Translations under genes and position numbers: made by a program | Shown: positions 31,232 through 41,011 of the stretch, piece after piece | Numbering within the stretch: the first letter of the stretch is position 1 | Layout of the letters: the number at the start of each line of letters is the position of its first letter | DNA from: Edaphochlamys debaryana | Taxonomy: Eukaryota; Chlorophyta; Chlorophyceae; Chlamydomonadales | NCBI GenBank assembly: GCA_016858145.1 | Contig: JAEHOE010000230.1 | Coordinates: 35,398-99,397, forward strand | DNA: 64,000 bases | Direction of reading: 5' to 3' | Notes under the pieces: model-generated | Seen by the model: the letters and a program-made list of their open reading frames with translations, nothing else | The model's database searches: none | Told to the model about the DNA's origin: nothing

Positions 31232-32113
31232 ATGGTGAAACACGCTCGGGATCAGGCGTTATCAGGCGAGCAGGCAGCCAGCAGCGCGGGGGAGGCAGCT
31301 GGGGTTGCACAGCAGGCCGACGAGGGTGCGGGCACGGAGGGGGATGAGGCAGAGGCCGTGGAGTCTGGGGGTGAGGTGGACACGCCCCCTGGAGAGGGGG
31401 CCGCGGCGCCGGCTGCTAAAGAGAGGCGGCACCGCGGCCCCAAGCGGGACAAGGACGAGCTGAGGGCCGAGGCGGCAGCCAAGCGTGACAGAACAGCTGT
31501 CAAGCACCGCCTGCGTCTGGCGGCTGTTAAAGCCGCGCATACGGCCGAGGCCACCCATCCCAACTCAGAGTGGGGTCCCGAAGCAGCACGGCTGCTGGGG
31601 GAGTGGCTGGCGGTGAACCCAGACGTGGAGCCACCAAAGAAGCCGGAAGAGCTGTGCCGGCGCTGGGCTGCGCGGCTGGAGCCCAACAGAGGGGCATCTG
31701 GGGTCCAGGACGCGCCACGCTCTGGGGCCCCACGGAAGGTGCCGGAGGCGAAAGCCCTGCTCGCACTAGCAATGGTGCTCGACAAGGCGCCCAGCAGCAA
31801 GGAGGCGATGCTGGCGGTCCCCGAGTTCAAGGATCTCCTGGACAGCTGCAGCGAGGCAAGAGGGGCTGGTCAGGGCGGGTGGAGAAGCAGAAGGGGGCAT
31901 GGGGCAGCAAGCCTCAGCATCATCAACAACCACCGGTCGGCAACCGGTGACCAGCTGAGCATCTACACCACGGAGCTGCGGCGGCTCTTCGAGGGCCCGG
32001 GCAAGGTCATCACGAATGACTGGGTTCGCAACACTACCCACCGGCTCTTTCTGGAGGTGCTGCCGGCAATCATCAAGGCGGAGGGCAACTACCCAGAGAA
32101 GAAGCTGCGCTGA
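31232..32113 (+). CDS. Tandem-array gene, copy 8
   Basis: Intact copy of the gene described at 17799-18680, indistinguishable by inspection from copies 3 and 5-7. Confidence 0.6.
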   Translation: MVKHARDQALSGEQAASSAGEAAGVAQQADEGAGTEGDEAEAVESGGEVDTPPGEGAAAPAAKERRHRGPKRDKDELRAEAAAKRDRTAVKHRLRLAAVKAAHTAEATHPNSEWGPEAARLLGEWLAVNPDVEPPKKPEELCRRWAARLEPNRGASGVQDAPRSGAPRKVPEAKALLALAMVLDKAPSSKEAMLAVPEFKDLLDSCSEARGAGQGGWRSRRGHGAASLSIINNHRSATGDQLSIYTTELRRLFEGPGKVITNDWVRNTTHRLFLEVLPAIIKAEGNYPEKKLR

Positions 32114-33150
32114 GGCGGGCCTGCGAGCTGGAGGCGGGCCTGCGGGCGAGAGGCGGCGCGCGGGAGGGGACAGGGAGGGAGGGAGGGAGGGATAGTCGAG
32201 GGGAGAGAGGGAAGAGTCGAGCAAGGGAAAGCATGGGCCAGGAAGGTGTACAGGGGGCACAGGACGCTGGAGCAGCTGAGCAAGCACGCATCAGGTTAAC
32301 TACCTATCATGCTTATAACGTTTGTATTATTGCGGTGGAGCCAGGCGGGGCCCCGCCTCAGAGTGAGGCAAGGGGGGCTTGTCTGGCATGTCGGCCCGCG
32401 TGGGATGGACGTGTCTGAAGCCGTGACGAGGGGGTTAGCAGGGGAAACGCGTGTCACGACTGCTTATACGATATTGCTGCTGGTGGCGAAGTCGGGGGCT
32501 GATCCCCCTGGATAGCGGATGCGCGATTCCGTTGTGCGGGAGTCGGGGAGTGCGGGACGCGGGGGGAGGCGGGGCCCCGCGTGCCGAACGGTCGCGGTGA
32601 TGGTCGCCGCGTCAAGCCGCTTCTAACCGATGCTATGTGCTTATCTGCACACACCTGTAGTCATAACAGAGCGTGGACCCAGGTCGCCAGCTTTATCCAG
32701 AGCCCTCCGCGCAACGCCATCCTCGATTGCGCTAAGCTGGCGCCGGCTCAGAGCCTTCCGACAAGCCCCTCCGCGCTGCCGGAGACGCACAAGCGAGTTG
32801 ATGTCACTGAGACGTAGCCTGCGAGCTTACGGGCTTCGATCTAGCGAAGCTTTTGCTGCGAAACCGTGACGGGGCCGCTCGGCCTCTGAGATGGCGCTCA
32901 GATTGTGCTGGGCGTGGCATGCCGTGCATGCCATGTGCGTGTCTGGCTCCCCGCCTGCCCCTGGCCCCCGCACGCCCTCCAGCCCCCCAGCCAGCACCAG
33001 CAACAAACTCTACAAACGCTAACCAACCCAAGCTTGGTTGACAGTTGTACCTGTCATAACCGTGCTCGTACAACGGTTACAACCACCTCGTGTGTGTTTC
33101 GCTGCCCTGCAATGATCCCCCCTTCTACCCCTTCCCCCTTCCCCCCGCAG

Positions 33151-34032
33151 ATGGTGAAACACGCTCGGGATCAGGCGTTATCAGGCGAGCAGGCAGCCAG
33201 CAGCGCGGGGGAGGCAGCTGGGGTTGCACAGCAGGCCGACGAGGGTGCGGGCACGGAGGGGGATGAGGCAGAGGCCGTGGAGTCTGGGGGTGAGGTGGAC
33301 ACGCCCCCTGGAGAGGGGGCCGCGGCGCCGGCTGCTAAAGAGAGGCGGCACCGCGGCCCCAAGCGGGACAAGGACGAGCTGAGGGCCGAGGCGGCAGCCA
33401 AGCGTGACAGAACAGCTGTCAAGCACCGCCTGCGTCTGGCGGCTGTTAAAGCCGCGCATACGGCCGAGGCCACCCATCCCAACTCAGAGTGGGGTCCCGA
33501 AGCAGCACGGCTGCTGGGGGAGTGGCTGGCGGTGAACCCAGACGTGGAGCCACCAAAGAAGCCGGAAGAGCTGTGCCGGCGCTGGGCTGCGCGGCTGGAG
33601 CCCAACAGAGGGGCATCTGGGGTCCAGGACGCGCCACGCTCTGGGGCCCCACGGAAGGTGCCGGAGGCGAAAGCCCTGCTCGCACTAGCAATGGTGCTCG
33701 ACAAGGCGCCCAGCAGCAAGGAGGCGATGCTGGCGGTCCCCGAGTTCAAGGATCTCCTGGACAGCTGCAGCGAGGCAAGAGGGGCTGGTCAGGGCGGGTG
33801 GAGAAGCAGAAGGGGGCATGGGGCAGCAAGCCTCAGCATCATCAACAACCACCGGTCGGCAACCGGTGACCAGCTGAGCATCTACACCACGGAGCTGCGG
33901 CGGCTCTTCGAGGGCCCGGGCAAGGTCATCACGAATGACTGGGTTCGCAACACTACCCACCGGCTCTTTCTGGAGGTGCTGCCGGCAATCATCAAGGCGG
34001 AGGGCAACTACCCAGAGAAGAAGCTGCGCTGA
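33151..34032 (+). CDS. Tandem-array gene, copy 9
   Basis: Intact copy of the gene described at 17799-18680. Its upstream part has the CTCTGAG variant shared with units 4 and 10. Confidence 0.6.
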   Translation: MVKHARDQALSGEQAASSAGEAAGVAQQADEGAGTEGDEAEAVESGGEVDTPPGEGAAAPAAKERRHRGPKRDKDELRAEAAAKRDRTAVKHRLRLAAVKAAHTAEATHPNSEWGPEAARLLGEWLAVNPDVEPPKKPEELCRRWAARLEPNRGASGVQDAPRSGAPRKVPEAKALLALAMVLDKAPSSKEAMLAVPEFKDLLDSCSEARGAGQGGWRSRRGHGAASLSIINNHRSATGDQLSIYTTELRRLFEGPGKVITNDWVRNTTHRLFLEVLPAIIKAEGNYPEKKLR

Positions 34033-35069
34033 GGCGGGCCTGCGAGCTGGAGGCGGGCCTGCGGGCGAGAGGCGGCGCGCGGGAGGGGACAGGGAGGGAG
34101 GGAGGGAGGGATAGTCGAGGGGAGAGAGGGAAGAGTCGAGCAAGGGAAAGCATGGGCCAGGAAGGTGTACAGGGGGCACAGGACGCTGGAGCAGCTGAGC
34201 AAGCACGCATCAGGTTAACTACCTATCATGCTTATAACGTTTGTATTATTGCGGTGGAGCCAGGCGGGGCCCCGCCTCAGAGTGAGGCAAGGGGGGCTTG
34301 TCTGGCATGTCGGCCCGCGTGGGATGGACGTGTCTGAAGCCGTGACGAGGGGGTTAGCAGGGGAAACGCGTGTCACGACTGCTTATACGATATTGCTGCT
34401 GGTGGCGAAGTCGGGGGCTGATCCCCCTGGATAGCGGATGCGCGATTCCGTTGTGCGGGAGTCGGGGAGTGCGGGACGCGGGGGGAGGCGGGGCCCCGCG
34501 TGCCGAACGGTCGCGGTGATGGTCGCCGCGTCAAGCCGCTTCTAACCGATGCTATGTGCTTATCTGCACACACCTGTAGTCATAACAGAGCGTGGACCCA
34601 GGTCGCCAGCTTTATCCAGAGCCCTCCGCGCAACGCCATCCTCGATTGCGCTAAGCTGGCGCCGGCTCAGAGCCTTCCGACAAGCCCCTCCGCGCTGCCG
34701 GAGACGCACAAGCGAGTTGATGTCACTGAGACGTAGCCTGCGAGCTTACGGGCTTCGATCTAGCGAAGCTTTTGCTGCGAAACCGTGACGGGGCCGCTCG
34801 GCCTCTGAGATGGCGCTCAGATTGTGCTGGGCGTGGCATGCCGTGCATGCCATGTGCGTGTCTGGCTCCCCGCCTGCCCCTGGCCCCCGCACGCCCTCCA
34901 GCCCCCCAGCCAGCACCAGCAACAAACTCTACAAACGCTAACCAACCCAAGCTTGGTTGACAGTTGTACCTGTCATAACCGTGCTCGTACAACGGTTACA
35001 ACCACCTCGTGTGTGTTTCGCTGCCCTGCAATGATCCCCCCTTCTACCCCTTCCCCCTTCCCCCCGCAG

Positions 35070-35261
35070 ATGGTGAAACACGCTCGGGATCAGGCGTTAT
35101 CAGGCGAGCAGGCAGCCAGCAGCGCGGGGGAGGCAGCTGGGGTTGCACAGCAGGCCGACGAGGGTGCGGGCACGGAGGGGGATGAGGCAGAGGCCGTGGA
35201 GTCTGGGGGTGAGGGGGGCGATTTGGTTATGAGGGGCAACCTCGCGTGCATTGCCATTTAG
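35070..35261 (+). pseudogene. Tandem-array gene, truncated copy 10
   Basis: The first 48 codons match the other copies up to ...AVESGGE. At 35215 the sequence passes into the 2300-bp repeat unit, and the frame runs on for 15 unrelated codons to a TAG at 35259-35261. The basic region, helical middle and C-terminus are lost, so this is a broken copy that marks the right end of the array. Confidence 0.85.
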
Positions 35262-35616
35262 ATTTGGAGTACTGTGACGGCAGATGCAGGGCGGGGCTGT
35301 AGGGGTAGCTGTATTGCACACCGTCATGTTGGGCGGATGGAGTAGTGTTGAGAGGGTGGAGTTGGATACGTTGGATGCCGTCAGTGCAAAGGCCCGGCCC
35401 CTGCGCCAGGTGCATGGTGGGCTGGCGCTGTGGGTGCGGGAGGGCAGGGGGCATCCCTTGAGGGCGCCTGCGTACATGGACCGATTGCACGTCGCGTGTT
35501 CTAGCTTGTTGCTGCATATGAATTCCCGTGGGCTGACCTTTAAGCATATGTGTGCATGTATCCAGCTAGCAGCTAAGTGTGTTGGGCGACGTACGTGATT
35601 CTGCAATACTCTGCTG

Positions 35617-35991
35617 ATGCTCATGCTTGGCGCCCCAGATCCGGACGGTACGCCTGGTTGGGTGGTGGGGGTCGGTCAACACGAGCGCGCGAACGTGCCA
35701 TGGGTGAGGCCGCGGGCGGCGTGGGGACTGCCCGGCCTGCGCCAGGTGCGGCAGGAGGTGCGATGCGAATCGTGCGAGTCTTGCCCCTGGCACCTGAGTC
35801 CTGAACAGTCAGTGATGCTGAGCACAACAAGTACGCTGTGTAGCACAACACGTACTACTGCGAACTTACTCTTGCCGCGCACAGGCTGCGCGGCACCTAC
35901 CTACTCTTCAGCCTCAAGACCAGCGTGCTCCGCAGCAGCGCGATTTTCTACAGCTCACTATTCCTGTTCACTTGACACGGCCGGTCTCTGA
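35617..35991 (+). CDS. Possible exon or small ORF in the 2300-bp unit
   Basis: The 124-residue open frame starts MLMLGAPDPDGTPGWVVGVG and contains a Cys-rich knot (VRCESCESCPWHLSPEQS) that could bind zinc. The later part is Ser/Thr-rich and less convincing. In the second unit the retrotransposon is inserted exactly at this Cys-rich segment (38060/63505). No family is recognised. It may be an exon of the gene that continues at 36531, or spurious. Confidence 0.3.
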   Translation: MLMLGAPDPDGTPGWVVGVGQHERANVPWVRPRAAWGLPGLRQVRQEVRCESCESCPWHLSPEQSVMLSTTSTLCSTTRTTANLLLPRTGCAAPTYSSASRPACSAAARFSTAHYSCSLDTAGL

Positions 35992-36530
35992 AGGGTAGGC
36001 GACCCAAAAGGTGACGCGCTTTGACCTGTCGCTCGGCAACCTGAGCGACCCTAAAGCAGCAGCGTGCGCAATTCAACGGAGACCAGGTAAGCCCACATCG
36101 GAGATACGGGACACGGGCAGCTAGGGCGCGAGCGCTCGTCATCCGCGTTGAGGGAGTCGAGTCCACGACTTGACCCATACCTTTCACGCGCCTTGGCCAG
36201 CGCAAAAAGTCAGATGTCTTGGCATCGGGAGCGAAAGCCATCGGACATTTTAAACAAGCCCATGCGTGACACGCCTCAGGTGCCGTCCCGCCTAACGGCC
36301 CCCCGCCACACACCCGCTCTTGTCCTGCCCGCGCTCAATGCCCCCTAGGTGCTTCCGCTTTGTAACTCTTGGCCGTCACGCTTCAACTGTACGGTACTGA
36401 GGATACAGGCATCACTGCAGGGGCCTTTAGACCTTCAAGCCCTGCTGAGCCCCACACGGAAGCCGTGCACCTCTCAGCTCAGCCCTGCGGCGGCGCGCAA
36501 CGCCCAGCCGCCCAGCCTTGCCGCGCAGGC

Positions 36531-37262
36531 ATGAAGCCTCCTCCACACTCAGACGCGGAGGTTTATGCACCACCCTCACCGGATCCCCAGTCGTACCCCC
36601 AACATCATCCCCCGTCACAGCCCACGCAGCAGCAACGACCACAACCCTCAGCCGCGGCCGCACACCCGGGCGCCCTCCTCCAGCCGCAACAGGAGCAGCA
36701 GCCCTGGGCCCAGCCGGGCCCGCCACGGACCTCGCAGGGCCTGGACCTCGAGGGGGAGGCATCGTCGGCCTCCTCTGCGCCGACGGGCACCCTGCCCCTC
36801 CTCGAGGAGCGTTCCAAGCGGCACATGCGGCAGTTAGAGGCCTTCCTGCACCACAAGAGTCCCCGACTGGCAGACTCAAAGGGGCCGCTGCCGTCGCTGC
36901 GGACGCCACCAGACGAGGCCACGCCCGTGCTCCAGGCCGCCACGGACGCTGGGGGGCATGCGGGTTGCGAGCCAGTCGGCACTGCTGGGGACGCCGAGGG
37001 CGAGGAGCCGGCGGCAGCTTGGCCGGGCAGCGGCAGGGGTGCTACCGCGCCCGCCCCCACGCTGATGACGCTGGGGGCGAGGCTGAACCGCACCGCGGGG
37101 CTGCAGCCAGTGGCGGCGGCGCGGCCAGCCGCGGAGCCGCACCCGGCGCCGCACCTGGATGACTGCGCCTCCTCCGGCGCGGTCAGGGCCGGGCAGGGGG
37201 AGTTGCCGCCGCCCGGGGAGGACCCCTTCTGGGATGACATACGGCGCATCTTCAACATGTGA
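36531..37262 (+). CDS. Pro/Ala/Gln-rich protein of unknown function in the 2300-bp unit
   Basis: The 243-residue frame begins with MKPPPHSDAEVYAPPSPDPQ, three bases after a GCGCAG acceptor-like site. The frame stays open upstream to 36369 without another ATG. The N-terminal 80 residues are rich in Pro, Gln and His, so likely disordered. A basic helical stretch follows (LLEERSKRHMRQLEAFLHHK), then an Ala/Gly/Pro-rich linker and a distinctive C-terminal motif, GEDPFWDDIRRIFNM. No catalytic or membrane features are seen. It is the main ORF of the 2300-bp tandem unit. The acceptor-like start recalls the 1919-bp array gene but the proteins are not visibly related. Function is unknown. Confidence 0.45.
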   Translation: MKPPPHSDAEVYAPPSPDPQSYPQHHPPSQPTQQQRPQPSAAAAHPGALLQPQQEQQPWAQPGPPRTSQGLDLEGEASSASSAPTGTLPLLEERSKRHMRQLEAFLHHKSPRLADSKGPLPSLRTPPDEATPVLQAATDAGGHAGCEPVGTAGDAEGEEPAAAWPGSGRGATAPAPTLMTLGARLNRTAGLQPVAAARPAAEPHPAPHLDDCASSGAVRAGQGELPPPGEDPFWDDIRRIFNM

Positions 37263-37517
37263 CGGCAGCGACTGGGGCACCCGCCGTCCTGAGGACGCCA
37301 TGTTCCCTCGCCCGTCTTGATCAGGGCATCTTGTATTGCAAGATTAAATGGATGTTCGCATGGGGTCGAGGCCCCGCTAGCTTCCCGGCATGCCAGTCCG
37401 GTCCATGAGCCGGCGGCGCAAGCATGTGCGTCAAGACCAAGCGGGTATGTCGCATGTTAACGGTTGCGTGGGAGGCGCGTGCTTTGGCTGAGGCGGTTGA
37501 AGGCAGCAGAGGCAGGA
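37263..37517. other. 3' part of the 2300-bp unit, no gene seen
   Basis: Only short frames are present. It separates the ORF's stop from the start of the next unit. Confidence 0.4.
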
Positions 37518-38060
37518 GCGATTTGGTTATGAGGGGCAACCTCGCGTGCATTGCCATTTAGATTTGGAGTACTGTGACGGCAGATGCAGGGCGGGGCTGT
37601 AGGGGTAGCTGTATTGCACACCGTCATGTTGGGCGGATGGAGTAGTGTTGAGAGGGTGGAGTTGGATACGTTGGATGCCGTCAGTGCAAAGGCCCGGCCC
37701 CTGCGCCAGGTGCATGGTGGGCTGGCGCTGTGGGTGCGGGAGGGCAGGGGGCATCCCTTGAGGGCGCCTGCGTACATGGACCGATTGCACGTCGCGTGTT
37801 CTAGCTTGTTGCTGCATATGAATTCCCGTGGGCTGACCTTTAAGCATATGTGTGCATGTATCCAGCTAGCAGCTAAGTGTGTTGGGCGACGTACGTGATT
37901 CTGCAATACTCTGCTGATGCTCATGCTTGGCGCCCCAGATCCGGACGGTACGCCTGGTTGGGTGGTGGGGGTCGGTCAACACGAGCGCGCGAACGTGCCA
38001 TGGGTGAGGCCGCGGGCGGCGTGGGGACTGCCCGGCCTGCGCCAGGTGCGGCAGGAGGTG
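37518..38060 (+). repeat. 2300-bp tandem unit, copy 2, left part
   Basis: It matches 35218-35760. It is interrupted by the LTR retrotransposon after GCAGGAGGTG and resumes at 63505. Confidence 0.9.
38058..38060. other. Possible short target duplication GTG of the retrotransposon (left; right at 63505-63507)
   Basis: The empty site in unit 1 reads GGCAGGAGGTGCGATGCG. The left flank here ends GGCAGGAGGTG and the right flank starts GTGCGATGCG, so only GTG is duplicated. This is shorter than the 4-6 bp usual for LTR elements. Confidence 0.5.
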
Positions 38061-38934
38061 CTACGGGCCGCAAGTGCTTGCGTACTCAAGTGAGGTCTTG
38101 ACCTGCTTGCGTGGTCGCGGTTCGGGCCCTTGCCGGCGTCTTTACCGCTTTGCGGGGTGAAGCCGGTGGGGGGGAAACAGCCCAAGCGGGTACGTGCCAG
38201 ACCCGGCACACCGTGGCGTGCCCCTTCAGGGCGACGGTGAATCATGGCGCACTCAAGTCTATGCATTCGGAGTCGTGCGTATGGTGTTGTCGTGCAACTC
38301 GCGGGTGGCCAAGGACTGAGCGGTGTCGCTGTTCCCCGACCTTTCGGACGGGTTGCCGTTGGGTTGTAAATTATCGACGATTGTTATCTGTGCCCGAGCT
38401 TGCTGGCCGAGCGCCGTGAGGCGCGAGGCCTTGGCGCCAAGTTGGGCCTTCTCAGCGCGCTCCCCTTCCTTCAGTGGCAACATCTTCTTTGTGGCGCATC
38501 TTAGCAACAGGAGAAATGCGGCGGTGCGCGGACTTAGGCGGAGGAAAGAAGGTCACGGCAAAGAAGAGCAGCTGGCGCGAGTAGCCCCAGCAGCGCGGCA
38601 AGCAGTGTTGTGTGTGCGAGGAGACTAGGTGGTATCTTGGCTACTTTAGCGACGCGGGAGGTTCGGTGGGCGCTGCCGTGAACCAGAGTGACTTTATGCA
38701 GGGAAGCGGCGCCCGAGCTAGGAACCCCTGTTGTTCTTAGAGCTGGAGCTTTTGGTGTAGTTGCGAGGGTTAGGTAGGCAAAGCCCGGGTAGGTAGATGA
38801 TTTGGGTGGGACCCGAAGGCGCACAGGCGCGAGCGGGACAGCCCTCTTTCCCCAGCCAGCGTGGCCTTGTGGTGGTGTGGTTTAGGTGTTAGCGAGGTGC
38901 TCAGCGAGGGCCTTGTGTAGCCTGCGTGGCAAGC

Positions 38935-39072
38935 ACCGGCGCTCACCAGCGCCGGTGCGCCCAGGTAACCGACGTCTGTGCCAGGGACTTCGCCCCGAAA
39001 GGCAAAAGCCCCTGCGCGTTCGGCGGGCCGTGTGGCGGGAGCCGGAAGCCCGAGCCTCCCGACTCGGGCTGG
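38935..39072. other. Strong hairpins inside the LTR
   Basis: GCACCGGCGCT and AGCGCCGGTGC form an 11-bp stem around a 4-base loop at about 38935-38960. AGCCCGAG and CTCGGGCT form an 8-bp stem at about 39047-39070. Both are repeated in the 3' LTR. Confidence 0.7.
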
Positions 39073-39659
39073 GCCCTGCGCCACCTTCCAACAATCCCGG
39101 AGGGGCCTTTACGGGCCTTCGGAGGGCCCGGATCCCGAAAGGGCAGGCCCAGGTGTCGGAAGGCCCAGGTGGTACGACAGACCCAGGTCAGGCCCGCAGC
39201 GAGTTCGCTCTTAAGGCCCAGACGCGGCGTTATCAGGTTTAACACTTTTACTCTTACTGTTCCCTTATTCCCGGTTCCCTTATTGCTCTCCAAAGCTCTC
39301 AGACTCTCGATCTACTCTCGGCTCTGTTAATCGGCTTGCGCCGGACTGATCACCCGTCGCTCGGAACTCTCGGTACTGTAAGGTCTCCGCTTAATTACAC
39401 GCCCCAAGACCCAAGGACTCACGGTACTAGGTTTGGTCGCTGATCGCTGCAGCCCCACTGCAGTTGTATCGCCCCCGTTCAGCAGAGCTAGGCTAGCCTC
39501 GGCCCGGTTAGCCCGTTTTCCCGTCAAGGCAGGAGGTCGCTCCCCTGTCGCGTGGACGTGCAGCGGTCCCACTCCCTCTGTCCACAACTACAGCGCCCCA
39601 GAGCTCCGGCGCGGCGGCACAGCCTCTACATCTTCGGCACCGCCCCAGTTCCCCCAGGT

Positions 39660-39997
39660 TCGTGTGACTAAGCCTCCGTCCCTGTGCGCGAGAACGCTCA
39701 GCGGCCACTAGGACCGGCAGAGGATCAGCCCCTGTCCGCGTCAGGCCCGTGCACCTAGTCCTAGCAGCTCGTGTGCCGCCCTTTTTCGGGTAGCCCTTGT
39801 GGACCTGCGTCAGCGTAGCAGCCTCAGTTGGCCCCTGACAGCAGTGCACTAGTCCGAGGTCCGCGTGACTAAGCCTCCGGATCTACCAGCGGACCCCTAG
39901 CCGTCGGTGATTGCAGCCAGCCCTTCTTCCTCTCGTCACCTGCCCCGACCAGCATCTCTAGCGGCAGCAGGCCCGTGTGACTTAGCCTCCGTCCCTG
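39660..39997 (+). repeat. Three copies of GTGACTAAGCCTCCG in the LTR
   Basis: CGTGTGACTAAGCCTCCGTC occurs near 39660, a shorter version near 39864, and GTGTGACTTAGCCTCCGTCC near 39975, with the same set in the 3' LTR. They may be U3 regulatory repeats. Function is inferred. Confidence 0.6.
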
Positions 39998-40389
39998 CCA
40001 GCAGCCCCCTTTCTTAGGCACGCTCCGAGGGACGCAGCAGCAGCTCCCTTGCAGGCCCGCAACCGTCCAGCCGTCTGCCGTGCTAGCCGTTCGGACGCAG
40101 CCTTTCCGGACCCTTTCCCACAGACCGATCAGCAGGAGCCTCACTCCAGATCTTCCCGCTTTCTGCTCAGTCCGCCCTCCGCGGCCCCCTTCCGGTCCAT
40201 TAGGGAGCCGAGCGCCAGCGAGGCGACAGTAGCCTCGACTCGTTTCACAGCCCCTTTCAGCCAGGGCTTCGCGTCATACAACCTCGCCCTCGGCCCTCTT
40301 ACCCTTCGATCCCCAGGTCCTGCACCCGCCTCGCCTGGGCGCTAATCGATCAACCTTCCCCGTCAGGCGTTTCCGCCGTCTGTACGTGG

Positions 40390-40395
40390 TATAAA
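40390..40395 (+). promoter_or_regulatory. TATA box of the 5' LTR
   Basis: GTGGTATAAACCGC lies about 260 bp before the LTR end. The same element is at 63230-63235 in the 3' LTR. It is a reasonable start-site signal for the genomic RNA, giving a short R-U5 of about 230 bp. Confidence 0.6.
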
Positions 40396-40655
40396 CCGCT
40401 TCCGCTCAACTCTAAGTTTCAAGTACTTCGTGGTTATCTGCACACCACCCTCCGCTCGTTCCTACTCGACACAACCCGGCTCGTGGGGTGTCTTCTTACA
40501 CCTCCTTGCCGCACGCGTTTGGAGGCTTCGCAAACGGTCCAAGGGCGCGGCAGCTACACCTTCGACAGTAGTAGACTACAGCAGCAAGCAGTGCGCGCGA
40601 AAATTTTGGGTGTGTAAATTTGGTCTCTACCCCGTTGGTGTGGTCGCTCCGCTTG

Positions 40656-40671
40656 TGGTAGCGGGACCTGG
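40656..40671 (+). other. Primer-binding site (tRNA-like)
   Basis: TGGTAGCGGGACCTGG follows the 5' LTR with no gap. TGG is the complement of a tRNA CCA end, and TGGTAGC resembles the complement of an initiator-methionine tRNA 3' end. The exact tRNA cannot be assigned here. Confidence 0.65.
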
Positions 40672-41011
40672 TTTGCAAGTCACACGCGTGTTGTGAGCCT
40701 CCGACTGCAGCGGAGCGCCCCCTTTTCGTCTACTAATTTAGCGGCAACAGAGGCCGCCAGTACTACAACTCCTAAAACCCGACCGATAAAGCCTTCACCC
40801 TCAATCTACGTCCTCCCGCCTTACCTCCTCCGCGTATTCGTCCCCACTCCACCTCCGCGTATTCCCCCACTCCTCCTCCGCGCTTTACCTCTTTCCTGCA
40901 GGTGTCAACACTTTCGTCTAGCCTCCGCGCATTCGTCACCACTCCTCCTCCGCGCATCCCCCACACCACCTCCGCGCAGACAGTCTCTTACGCAGGAGAA
41001 GCTCAAGAATC
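40672..41011. other. Retrotransposon leader with CCTCCGCG repeats
   Basis: This is the untranslated leader before gag. From 40826 to 40977 the word CCTCCGCG recurs six times (for example 40826, 40852, 40874, 40921), often followed by ATTC or CATCCCCC. It may be a packaging or translation element. No ORF is present. Confidence 0.6.

Larger units (their letters stand above)
17058..35214 (+). repeat. Tandem array of a 1919-bp gene-bearing unit: nine full units plus a truncated tenth
   Basis: CGTGTCTGAAGCCGTGACG recurs at 17058, 18977, 20896, 22815, 24734, 26653, 28572, 30491, 32410 and 34329, always 1919 bp apart. Units differ by a handful of single bases and no indels were noticed. The tenth unit stops after GTCTGGGGGTGAGG at 35214, where a different sequence begins. 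Each unit has about 740 bp of upstream DNA, a 293-codon gene, and a purine-rich 3' part with GGGAGGGAGGGAGGGAGGG. Near-identity over 18 kb indicates recent amplification or continuing homogenisation by unequal exchange. Confidence 0.98.
35218..37517 (+). repeat. 2300-bp tandem unit, copy 1
   Basis: GCGATTTGGTTATGAGGGGC starts this unit at 35218 and the next at 37518. Bases 35218-35760 match 37518-38060, and 35758-36253 match 63505-64000 on the far side of the retrotransposon. The unit is therefore complete here and its second copy is split. It contains the ORF at 36531-37262 and a possible upstream exon near 35617-35991. Confidence 0.9.
38061..40655 (+). repeat. 5' LTR (2595 bp)
   Basis: It is a direct repeat of 60903-63495, from CTACGGGCCGCAAGTGCTTG to GTGGTCGCTCCGCTTG. 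Differences from the 3' LTR are one extra G near 38170, A/G in CCC(A/G)AGCGGG, C/T in GAAT(C/T)ATGG, T/C in GTCG(T/C)GCAAC, one extra G in GGAGGGCCCGG, C/A in AGCAT(C/A)TCTAG, and T/A in GTGACT(T/A)AGCC. With a TATA box near the end, U3 would be about 2.3 kb. Confidence 0.95.

Noticed and set aside
17819..34206. Recurrent minus-strand ORFs of 60-192 codons in each array unit
   Set aside because: They are shadows of the plus-strand gene, caused by GC-rich codon bias, and repeat only because the unit repeats.
35284..35598. 104-codon ORF in the 2300-bp unit (also at 37584-37898)
   Set aside because: Duplicated with the unit and overlapped by equally long minus-strand frames; no composition or motif supports coding.
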